Shown piece by piece: positions 36,198 to 48,100 of a stretch of 64,000 nucleotides of DNA. Positions within the stretch are counted from its first letter, which is position 1. Every line of letters starts with the position of its first letter. Source of the stretch: Dendrophyllia cribrosa (taxonomy: Eukaryota > Cnidaria > Anthozoa > Scleractinia > Dendrophylliidae). Under the pieces are notes generated by a model that worked only from the letters and a program-made list of their open reading frames with translations, searched no databases and had not been told where the DNA came from. Location: positions 21,965,458 to 22,029,457 of the forward strand of contig JAJLRJ010000008.1 in the NCBI GenBank assembly GCA_024195265.1, in the 5' to 3' direction. Position numbers and translations under genes: made by a program.

Positions 36198-39100
36198 TTA
36201 TGTGATATCCGTCAGTGGATCTTCGCGGCAGTTGATAGCGTATAACAGTTTTTCGCTCATTATTTCCTGGGTGGAATACTGCGGAAGCTTCACCATGAAC
36301 ATACATGTTTCCACGCGAATGTAGCGCGCGTCTGAGGGACCTGGAATTTGAAATATCCCGGATAGAATAAAAGCGTCACGTGGCTAGATACTATTGCACC
36401 CATTTATGAACAAGACAAAAGTCGAAAAATTAAGGCAAAAGTCAACTACACAAGCCTGGTCAAGCAACATGGAGCATTGCCACAATTCCAATACGTTTTG
36501 ATAATGAGTGTTTCGGGTGAAACAGCCAACGTCAAGTAACGGGTGTCGAAAGATTGTATGGTAAAGGTGACGTGTCTTTACAAGTGGTAGCCGGCGCTTT
36601 TCGGTTACAGTAGCATAATGCGTAGAGGAGTATTACTACTGCTACTCCCCAAGGTTGGCTGAGAAAAACAATGTGGAGTAAAGTTTTCTTGTCTGATCAC
36701 GATCACGTCAAAACGAAAACCTTCATCATGCCTGATATAACAAGTCATGGATAAGTCCTCGCATTATTTCTTAACATTGTATACAAGTTCAAAAGCACTA
36801 AAGATAGGTAAACCTAGATGTGAGCTGTAATAAATACTTCAACAAACGGGGGAGTGCAAGGACCACACACCGTTGTGACAATCATTCAATCTGGTGCGCG
36901 TGTTCGATACATGCAGAGAACTCGTCGGTGTACTAGTACTTGAATCTCAAGCTCCGTTATAATGAGCTGCTATTCTGTGACCCACGGATTACTTTCCGCG
37001 TGATCTAATTGGATAAATCATACCACGTGGTGGATGAAGGGATCAGCTCGATTTTATCGACAACACAAAGCCAACCCGAATTTTTCAATCCAATCACGTT
37101 GTGCACCCTTTTTCCCGCCCGAGATGGCGACTCGACTGCAACCGACTTGCGCCAACGCTCCATTGTCCTACTACTACAACTTCGTCTCATTTCACAAAGT
37201 TAAACGTGTTATCTACAGGTATCCGTTGTAACCATTGTATGTGGTGAATTTAAGTGCTACATTACCTCTGCCGTCAGGCGGTCCAATCTTCATCGGGTAT
37301 GGTGGCACATGTACATCAGCTGTATTGGGATTGCCATCCTGACACGTGCAACGGCTTGGTAACCGCTCCTGGTTGCATGCAAACTTCACAAACTTTCGAA
37401 GCTGATCCTGGAAATAAAAAACAACTCTTACTATGGCACTTTGGGGTCCGTGAGTCAGTTGCGTTGTTGTTGAAAACAAAGTTTGACGATCTGATGTGGC
37501 TGATAGTGGTAGTATTTCAGTTCCAACTTGCTATCCAGCACAATCAGCCAAGCATATCATTTCCACTAACAGCAATTTGCCACTCCAAGGAGACTGAGCA
37601 CCAGCTTTCGGCACTAGGCTTTCTGGGATCGTTTGGGTAAGCAGCGTTAGTTACGATAGGTTGATGGTTTCCAAAGGCAACCATTAACCAATCACAGCTC
37701 ATATTGGTCACCCAAACGATCCCAGAAATCTCAGTGCCAAAAGCTGGTGCTTAGTCCCCACAGTTTCTGGAGGGGCGAATACACCAAAAGGAACTGGATC
37801 CTTTACCTTGGAAATCTCATTGTTGAGCTAGAGCTAATAGATAACTTTTTTCAGTCTCTCCTGAAGCCGAAGTACAAAGGCTTACCAGACTTAACGGTCG
37901 TCTCGGTTTCATGTTTTGATGATGAACCCACACTCGGGGGAGTATAGGTTGTCGACCAATTTTCTCTGTAAATACCAGTATCTCTGTTTTCTGCAATCTT
38001 TTCAAACTGACCTAAGGACATGCCCAGCGATTGGTCTTGGACTTGGGTAGACATTCACCATTTAGTATGTTTGGTCAACCAGGTTCTCTCTTGCTTTGTT
38101 TGTTTTGACCTGTGCTGAATGAGCTATGAAAGATTAAGATTTGCGCCTACCTGAGAAAAGCTTTCCATTGAGTTCCAAAAGTATTCGATATGTACATCTG
38201 TATCTTTAACCCCGGCAACGTAAGCTGTATGGGCCTGAGCGCAAAGGAAAAGGAAACCGCTATCAGTGGGTTTCACTTAACACCTCAAGTGAATCAAATT
38301 ATGGTTTGCCTTTTTCAGGGATGTAGCTAAGAGCCGGTTACCGGGTAATTTCACCACCTGAAAGAGAACTTATCACCGGCTGAAATTTCACTAGAAAACA
38401 AAGACTTTGAAGGTGCCAGAAAAACCGGCTGAACTTGTTAATGAACCTGCTAAGTGTTTTCTTAGCTACATTCCTGCGTTTTCAAAGTATTTTTTTTATC
38501 AAGTATTTACTTGTGAATGCACGAGAAGGTCGTAAGTCTAAAATAATACCACAATTTGTCCCAGAAAGTACATCCGGAATTAACTCTTGAAGCACATCCA
38601 AGACAAATTCATCATCACCAGAGTTATAGTGCGAGGTGGAAGTGACAAACCTTGAGAAATCCAAGGTCTAGAGAAGGTAAACCACAGGTACGAATTTCCA
38701 TGTCCAGCGGTGTCATGACCGTAAGAACATGCAGTGGGACCACTGAAGACAGACCACAGCGCAAAGCAGCCATCCGGGACTCGCACCGGAGCTCCTTCAA
38801 CCGTAGCTCCCTGATGGCCTCTACGTACGATTTGTGATTTTCCCATCTGCGGCAGAAAGAAACATAACACGATGCATCAAAAACCTATATCACGAGTTTA
38901 GGCCGGTTACTATAAATTAAGTAAAGCTAGTTAAAGACACAGAAGGTTTGTGTATTTTTTTAAAATGCGAATAAAATGTGTAGATCCGGCCGTTGGCTGC
39001 TTCGCTTTGATTTTTTGGTCAACTATTAAAGGCCGGCTTAAAGGCCCACCTTCACCCAAAAGACGTTGCATTCGTTTGTTTTTGTTTTGAAATGCACCAT

Positions 39101-42100
39101 TGTTCGTACGCGTGATCTGATTGGTTGCACGCATTCAAGCGTGAATTTCGTGTTACATGAAATTCAGCACAGAAAGTGATCACGGCGCGCACAGCATTTT
39201 GGGTGAAGATGGGCCTTTAAGTAAACTGAAGACCCACCCCCTCTCCCTTCATACTGTTTGACCAGTCCCTAATAAGGAAAAAAAACACTTACGTGACGGC
39301 GATGTTAGCTCCATCCGTACAAAGCTCTACTTCCTCGCCGTCGAGAGAAGTGTAAACAAATCGGTATGGACAAAGATCTGCTTCGAAACATAGCGTCTGA
39401 AACTCTTCTTCACTTTCCACCTACAATGAAAGTAAGTCTTTCGTCAAGCCAATGTGCCCTTTCTCAATTCCCATTACAGTTGATCTCTTCTCTCTTTCTT
39501 TCACCAAAGAGACGAAGCTAAATGTCCCTAACTAAGAGGTGTTCGTATACAGGTTATGTATTTTATGTCATTTTAAAGGCTCTCGCGTACTTGCAAATGG
39601 CCCAAACTTGTCTTTTAGTTATTGTGATATAATTTTAAAGTTTGGGGAGAAAAAGAAATGTGACAACTAAATGATTATGTATGATGTAAAGCTTGGCGCG
39701 AAAAAGAGCAATGATGATGGTGATGATGATGTAAAGCCTATGACACACGGTTCAACATTTGTTGATCAACAGATGTTGTGAATGCTGCTCAGCAAATGTT
39801 GTACAGTGTATCATCCCATGTTGAATGTTGAAATAGGCCATTCAACATGTTGAACGAAAATAGAGACAGGCTCTATTCCGTTCAACGATTTGCAACTTGT
39901 TGAACGACCTTAGTCAATCGTTTAAAAATGTTAAGGTCTTTTCTACTCATTCAACAAGTTGCAACAGCGTTCAACAATTGTGCAAGTATGGTTTTTTACC
40001 CAGTTAGGACTGCAGTACAGTGATATGAATTTACTCTCTGCGGCCGAAATTAATTGTTCATTGTCCGCATATATAGGGATTTTACCGGGACCAAATGAAG
40101 TGTCTGTAATGCAGGTGTCCGTATTAGAGAGGAATCTGTAAGGAGAGGCTTGACCGTATTCTCCTACACCCTAATATAATGGCAAAAGAAAGCGGTAGTG
40201 TAGCAGCTCTCAGCCAAAGAAAGAAAATGTATGTTCCATTACCAGGCGACAGGAGCCCATCGAGCCGATGGGCTCCAGCTGCCGTTTTCTTCAAATGGAA
40301 AGCATAAAAACGAAAGTTTAATTTCACCTCGGAGAAGCGGCGTAAGTAGTTGTAGGTGAGGACATCACATTCTTTGAGGTCATCGTGCGAGTCTAGCGGC
40401 AGGTTCAACAGGCTTTTCCAGAAAGACGGCAGCAAATCCAGAGCGAGGGGAATGTCAGACCGCAAGGCAATCCCGAGTAACTGTGGAAAAATACAAGTAG
40501 TAAGATCACAAGCGAAAGAAGCACAATGGCGTCGGGTGATTGAAGTAAAATGTAGTGTCCAACTGATGATTATCATTTTCCTTTGTTAGTCCGCATAGCA
40601 GGGCGCGTCGCGCGCGTCCTGGAGATCGCGCGCTATATTACTTTTGCGCCTAATACTGGGGCGTTTCCTTTGTTCCAACTTATGGTAATACAAGACAAAG
40701 AAGAATCAAACCCAGAACAATTCAAACCACAACAAAAGCAATTATAAAAAGAGATTTTCCAGTTGGTACTTTATTTGCATGTGAATGAAAACTCATTTTC
40801 GCACCTAGCCTCGCTTTGATAGAGAGGCTAAAGGCAACTCGGAAATGGCCTATTCTTCTGCTGCATCCTCCTTCATTTCACAGACGGCGAAATATTATAT
40901 GTAACTCGGTAGGAACTTAATCAAACTCACAGGTAATGAGGGGAGCAATGGGGCCTAAAAGAAACCGGAAAATGAACCACTCAAAATTTCCTTAAAAACG
41001 GAAAGACATAAATAAAAATCGCTCAAAACCGAAAACCACCGAACATAATGATCAAAAAAGTAAATTCACAAACCTGAACCGTGCAATCCTTTATGCTCAG
41101 CTTTCTTCTATTTTAAAGTCATTGCAATAGAATTAGGCAAAACGTCTACTGCCTTTTATGGGCCACTTTCACAGGATTCGGACCGAGGTGAAAAAAGGAG
41201 GTCTAGGAACTAGGCAAGCGAAAAAACAAAAACCGCTTTTTTATCCGTGAAAACCGAAAACCGGATGTTAAAAACGAAAAAAAAAAGAAAGAAAACCGCA
41301 GCGGATACCAAAACCAAAAAAACAGAAATTTTGAGTGTAAAAACCGAAAATCCGATCTAAAAAATGACCGAAACCGTAAAACCGAAAACCCCAATGCCCC
41401 CCTCGTGAATGTAATTTAATTTACTAATTTTCCCACATCATGGATATAAATACAAGGTACATAAAATAAATGAGAATTAGGCAAAACTACCACTGTCTTT
41501 TGTCGGCCACTTTCACCGGATTCGGACCGAGGTGAAAAAGGAGGTCTAGGAACTTGGCAAGCGAAAAACCAAATAAATAAGAAGCAAAGGACTGCGAACG
41601 AAAATGCTGTCGGTGTACGTAGGATCTGTAACAGATCCAGTCAGCCAAAAATGGAGATACAATCAAAGTATAGACATTTTTAATAAATACCACGATGCAT
41701 CATTTTCCGCTAATGACGTCAAACATATTCTTTTGAATTCTCTTTACAATTCAAAAGAAGACATTTGACGTCGATAACGGAATATGATGCATTCTGGTAT
41801 TTATTAAAAGGGTCTATAGAGCAAGGCTGAAACTACGTAGAACATTTAACACGACAACGACATGATAGAGCCCAAACTGAAAGCCAAAATGCAACCGTGG
41901 ACAGCTGTTTCGACCTGGTTGGGTCTCGTCAGCACGGTGTAGCAGCAAAAAGATAGATACATGATATTGGTATTGGACATGTACTCGCTGAGGGATGGTT
42001 CCGTCTATCCTCACTTTCTTTATCGCGACAACGACATGATATTTCAAATGCTTTGCCTATTACTCATGGTCACGCGCCGCTGTGACGTGGGTCAATTGGC

Positions 42101-45100
42101 AAACATTTGAATTCGAGCTCTCAACTGTTGCCATCACCACGTGCGATTTGGTAGAGAATTGGCGTTCGCGCTAGTTTTTCTATCTTTTTGCTGCTACACC
42201 GTGCTGACGAGACCCAACCAGGTCGAAACAGCTGTCCACGGTTGCATTTTGGCTTTCAGTTTGGGCTCTATCATGTCGTTGTCGCGTTAAATGTTCTACG
42301 TAGTATCAGCCTTGCTCCGTACTTTGAAAAAAGAAAAACCGCTTTTTTATTCATAAAAACCGAAAACCGGATGTTCAAAATGGAAAAAAAAAAGAAAACC
42401 GCAGCGGATACCAAAACCTAAAAAAACGGAAATTTTGAGTGCAAAAACCGAAAAACCGATTTAAAAAATGACCGAAACCGAAAACCCCAATGCCCCCCTC
42501 GTGAATGTAATTTAATTTACTAATTTTCCCACATCATGGATATAAATACAAGGTACATAAAATAAAGAAGAGTGATAAGAAGTATATTTCCTGTGCAGCG
42601 TCAGATACAAGTAAAAATATTATTAGGGATAGCGTCGAATTTTACATATAGACATTTAGTGCGTCAAATGAATGCTTTACCTGACCAAAGAAGATCAGCA
42701 ACTTTTCCTCCGAGTAGGTCATGGGACCCGGCTTCAATATATATTTACCCTGCATTTTATAGACCAGAAAGACAAGTAAATGCCTTGAATGTTGAACACT
42801 AATGAGTAACAGGCAAACAAATTTGCAGAGATGATTAATCCCGTTTATACCCAAGAGTTCCGAAAGAAAATCCGTTTCAGTTTCGTGTTGCAAAATGAGG
42901 AACAGAATCGTAGGAAAGTACTACTTTCAAATGCATGGTGACACACAGATTTGTAAGTTAGAAGCACATAACATGATCCGAGATTTGTCTCTCTCTCTTT
43001 TATTTTTAGGGGAGGTGGGGGTGGGGGGTGGGGTGAGAGGGTCAAAGAGGACGTACCTTATTCATGTTTGCAGCAGAACTAGGGCATGGAGCAAGGAGTC
43101 CCACGTGGTTACCCTGGAGTTCACGGGCCATCAGCCACATGAAGTGACGAAACGAACCTCCTGAGGAAAGAAAACAACAACAACATATACATATCTACAT
43201 TAGAATAATCAAAACAAATGAGTCCCTCAACAGAATTGATTACTTTGATTACCTGAACCCAGGACCTGTTCTCCTCGAAGTTGAACCTTGAGAGGGAAGA
43301 CTGGGTCCCCACCAGTGGCGACCTTGACTCTGAGTCCGCTGGATGACAGATTAGAGATGTGACGAGCGGCCTGACAGAACTGAGGTCCGGCTGATGATAC
43401 CTTGTCCGCTGAAAACACACACAGCTCAGTTTATCACAGGGTGAAAAACTTCAAAGGAAAGGTTACAGATGCTGCATTCTTTACTTAAAATTAACACATT
43501 ATAGTTAAAACTCAAACTCGGTTCAAACTCAAACTCAGAATATTCAAAAACGCTATAAAGAAACAACATGGAAAAATGACGTTTATTCCGCTTAACCATC
43601 TTCTTTTGTAAAGAGAAATGATGTCTATCACTGTAGAATTACCTTCTAAGGCTTCCAATGGATCCAAAGAGACTTCAGGCGGCGAGTCTTCAGCTCCGCG
43701 GTGTGCCGTGTGGTTGAGCACGTGATTCAAAAGCGCTACCTTAGTGTGGTAGAACAGGAGCCCGCGAGCTTCCCTGAGCAGAGTAGCAGTGCTGAGGTTG
43801 TACGAGTCAGCGGCTCGTAAGTCAGTCACTGGTAACAGCAGACGCTCCACATCCGAATTTAATGACTTGAGGAAGGCAAACCGACTCCTGAGACTACGGA
43901 GGGATAGTCCTAAAAACAACAACATGAAAACAGGTGTGGACTTTCCATGTCAAGGTCGGAAGTTTAAGTTGTTGTTTCCTTACACAAGAACCTTTGTTTC
44001 ACATTGTCTCTCCGCCAAAGTGTATTACGGCAAACATAATGCCGTTGTAACCCTTTATCCAGGGGGGGGGGGGGGGGGGGGGGGGGGAGAATGGGGGATG
44101 GGGGAGATAGCAACCATCTTTGTTTCTTCATGCTTCAGAGAAACCGGGTTAAGCTCCGGTTTCTGTCTGTTTTTAAGTCCGTAGGTTACCGGGAAGTTTT
44201 TTTCCCTGCACAAGTAAAAACAGCCTGTGTACAGCCACCTCCTCCTCTCAAGAAAAATCAGGAGGTGTACACTGGCAAGTAAAAACGGCGCCCCTTAATA
44301 TCAGAAAATAAACGTGTGCTTTGAGAATTACTTTTTCGGGCTCAAAACAGAAACAAGATGTCAGCTCCAATGAGTTAACGGGCCCGGAACTCGCAGAAGG
44401 TTCAAGAAACGAGCTTCAGACGTCAGCTTATTATGCATACCTTGTAGCGGATAAAAGTCTTCGCTGGTAAGATCTTCCTCGGAAAGAAGAAGTTCATCAG
44501 GCATTAGACGGGACGGTGTTGTAGACCAGGCGCGACACAAGGTATCCACGTAAAGGACAAGGGCGTGGTCTCGAGTCACAGGCCAGGCAAAATGGTCTGA
44601 TTCCATCTCGGACGGCAGGAAATGTGTGCACCTGAAATAAACTGGGTTTGTTAGAAAGATCACTTACAAAGCCGACGAGGCTCAGAAACTATAGAGTTAA
44701 CAGTATAAGAACTTGTTCTGTTACACTTATACACAATCGTGAGTGATGTGAAATATAGAATGTGGGCCCAGTGTAAGGTTGTTCATATGTTGTGCATTGC
44801 TCAGTGTAAGCTACAGCCCAGTCGAAGCTGAAGCAAGTTTAGGACATATTATCATTTGGCAAACAGAGAAACTACATTAAAACTAAGCAGCTAGGCTCCA
44901 GTGAAATTATCACGAATCTTAATGTAACAGATTGCGAGTAGTCTTTTATTTCACACAAGGAGAGTCGAACGAGCGAAACACGCGCGCGCGAGAAAACAGC
45001 CTACTACGTGTCGCGTCGTGGCAGGCAATTGTCGTGCGTGCTCGCGCGTGTTTCAATTTGTTTGCTTGACCACCTTTATACACTTTAGAGATAAGAGACA

Positions 45101-45131
45101 ACTCGTAGAATACAATGTACCGAAGCGAATT

Positions 45132-45164
<33 letters not shown>

Positions 45165-48100
45165 CTCCCACATAACGGTGACGGGGGTGATTGTCGTACC
45201 TTTTAAAGTGCCTATGAAATGAAATTTTCGACCCGTTTTTTATACTAAAAAATTGAACTCCATGTTCCACTGATTCATAATTTTCCAATTTAAGTTATGA
45301 ATCAGTGGAACATGGACTTCAATTTTTTAGTATAAAAATCGGGTCGAAAATTTCATTTCATAGGCACTTTAATGGGCCGCGTTAAAATTTAAAAGAGTGT
45401 TGGAATCGAAAATGACTACTGTCAGAGTAACCTGTTTGGAACTAAACCAAAAAATATATGGGCCGCGTCGCGCAAAAAGGGCCCGGATGACATGGCACGT
45501 GATTTCGAGTAATTTTCATTTAAATCAGCTGCTCAAAATGGCGGAAGCCTTGCGGTATGTGCATTCAAGGCGCGATTTTTACGGTTTTAATTTTTCTTTC
45601 CGGACTTTTTTCGTTTCCATCATATTATTTAGGGATTGAAGTGGGCAAAAAAGCTGAAAACTCAAAATCGAGAAAAAATGTCGTCCTGGCCCTTTTCGCG
45701 TAACGCGGCCCATATGGTGACGGGAACAGCTTTTCAGAAAGGATCGGTACATTTTAGGGGTTAAAATTAATGCTAGCTACACCCACAAAACGAGATTCCC
45801 TCAAAATTTCCGTCAATTTTATCACGTACCTGCTAAACTGCAAGTCATAGCCGCAAGCTATAACACCTTTCCATATCCCTCGAACATCCTGACCGCCTCT
45901 GATTAGCAACCAGTTAACAAAACCTTCGAGCCCGAGCACTCTCTCGTCGCTTTCCTCAACTGGGCTTCCATGATCCCTTAAAAGTTGCGTGACAAGTTCA
46001 GTTGTCGACTCCTTTGCGTGACGCACAGCGTTGAGAAATGACAACAGAAGGTTCCCCGGTGCCAAACTGCAGATCTGGTCTTTCGTCAGCAGGGCTTCTG
46101 ATAATGAACAAGGGGTAGTTTGTCTTGACTTCGTTTCACTTTCGTTATTGCTACAAGACTCGGAATCCTGTGATCCTAGCGCGGTTTCAACTGGAGTTTT
46201 AGTTTCCTCAGTCGTATTCTCATTACCTTGCACAACAGGATCACCAGACTTGGAATCTGAATTCACACTCGATGGAACTGCTGCAGAATTACTGCTTGAT
46301 TTCACTTCCTTGACGTCAATGAATGCGGCTCGCGCGCAACTTGAGAAAATTTCAGCGATTGCGCCTTTTGCTGAATCAGATAATATTGTTTTCTCCGTTT
46401 CACTGTTTAATATTCGCACGTTTAAAAATTCATCAAATACAGCGAAAGCGGCAAGTTCGTTAGTCCCTTCCATGAGAAGTTCAGAGTTGACCTTAGCGAC
46501 GCCAACAGATTCAACAGACGATGGATCATTTAGAGTCTTATTGGATGTAATAGCCTGACGCACTAGATCCAGCTGACTTGCACTCTTCAATTGCACCACA
46601 GCATACCCAAGGATCTTCTCGGGTTTATCCTGTTGAGCGCTGGGTAGGAGCTCAGTCATTGACCTTACCCTAGCATCCACTTCACAACTGTCACCCTCAG
46701 AGCGCGGTTCCTCAAGTTTGACACGTGATTCAACCTCGGGAATATACACCTCGTTTTCATGAATCCCGCCACTGGGTCTACAAGCTTTCTTTATCGCATC
46801 CACAGCTTCTTTCCTGCTCAGAGTCGGAGCGATGTTCGTGATGACTAGAAGCCGCTGCAGTGCAGTGCTTCTGGTGGATATAACCGCTGATAAGCTGTCA
46901 GCGAGCTGCGACGATCCCCGCGAGTCTCCGTGAATAAGATTCCTCAACAGCAGCGTAGTGCTCACTATTTTGTCAAACCACGGCATGCTTTCAGTTGGGG
47001 AGGTGACACCGTGCCCAAATCCCCGCTTTCTGCGCCGCACGCTGCCTCTTCTGTCCCTCGCTAAGCACTTGGGTGACGGCGGGCCAGACGACGAAGATAC
47101 CTCAGTGGCGGAAGGAGGGATGATTCCTTCCGGTTCAAAGCTAAACATGTTCTCAACGCTGGATGGGGGCGCAGACTTCACTTCATTGTCAGTTGAGTCA
47201 GACACTGCAGCCTGAAAGTTAGAGGAGGGAGGCAACGTTAGTATACAATCTTTTTTAATACATTATTATTATTATTATTATTATTATCATCATTAACTTT
47301 GTACCATCTTTTTTTTAGTCTTTATTGATATATTTTTCATATACATGTAGGTATACATACATTTTAAAGGCTTTGTAAACGAATTTATTGTAAACTTATA
47401 AATTGTGTTTTATAATTAAAGTTCTCTATTTAAATTTATAATTATTAATAATTGTAAAATAAGATTTTTTAATTAAAAATTATTATTATTATTATTACAA
47501 TTAGTGAATGCTTTTTAATACAAGATCCGCGAAATAAAAAGAAACATCGCCACCTCTATTTACTACAGAGAAAGCCCAAGTCAGCAGTGGCGAATTGCTA
47601 GGTTTTGTTCCGGCTTAGTACAAGTAATTTTTCGAAATGCATTAAATTCCCAGGATGAAAAGTACTGTTCGATAGCTAACATTCGAGTGGTTACAATTAA
47701 GGATTTAATTCACAGGGTCAGACTACAACCAACTTGTACAGCACAAATAGTAGCACCAACGTAAAGTACTGATTTATCAGTAACTCATTTCATACTTAAG
47801 ATTTCATCAAGTCTCAAAAGTTAAATATTTTGAGCAATATTATATACAGTTCCGCAGAAAAGTACTGCTCAACTACAATAGCTTTAATTTGAATGATCAC
47901 AATTAAAGTGCGTCAACTGTCTTATATAACGCACTGGGCCGAAAAGGTATACCGTATAATCATACGAGTGATTAACAAAATCGCGGGAGTCCGATTTGTT
48001 TAATCACGAGTATGATTACGGACATAACTATAACAAAATTTGAGGATAAAACGTTAAATGGTTACACGTTTTGGTGATTAAAAACAACAATTGAGAGTGT

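Larger units (their letters stand above)
41131..42566. repeat. Composite repeat block in a HECTD4 intron
   Basis: Three layers are visible. The segment at 41131-41225 recurs at 41476-41570 (GGATTCGGACCGAGGTGAAA). The AACCG-rich segment 41228-41471 (CCGAAAACCGGATGTT ... TGCCCCCCTCGTGAATG) recurs at 42334-42566. Between them sit a 146 bp hairpin (41671-41816) and a 499 bp fold-back (41819-42317). The duplicated segments flank the fold-backs, as in a composite or nested insertion. Confidence 0.85.
36198..43408 (-). other. HECTD4: HECTD4 catalytic HECT domain exons
   Basis: Nine exons from 43253-43408 to 36198-36340, fragment residues about 2112-2502. The N-lobe includes GGSFRHFMWLMAREL, GKYILKPGPMTYSEEKLL and LLGIALRSDIPLALDLLPSF. 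The hinge and C-lobe carry FVKFACNQERLP, PPYPMKIGPPDG and RYIRVETCMFM. The catalytic Cys is fragment residue 2468, encoded by 36303-36305 on the minus strand. It lies in the last exon, 34 residues before the TAA stop at 36198-36200, close to the human spacing. All core motifs are intact, so the ligase should be active. Confidence 0.92.

Noticed and set aside
35866..36306. 146-codon minus-strand ORF near the HECTD4 end
   Set aside because: It overlaps the last HECTD4 exon in a different frame. The real frame gives RYIRVETCMFM and stops at 36198.
40124..40576. 150-codon minus-strand ORF as a full exon
   Set aside because: Only 40328-40480 has acceptor and donor sites and HECT similarity; the rest is intron.
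43789..44184. 131-codon plus-strand ORF with poly-Gly
   Set aside because: It is antisense to a HECTD4 exon and runs through a poly-G tract.
46031..46558. 175-codon plus-strand ORF
   Set aside because: It is the reverse-strand shadow of the large HECTD4 exon 45830-47211, which carries the conserved protein frame.
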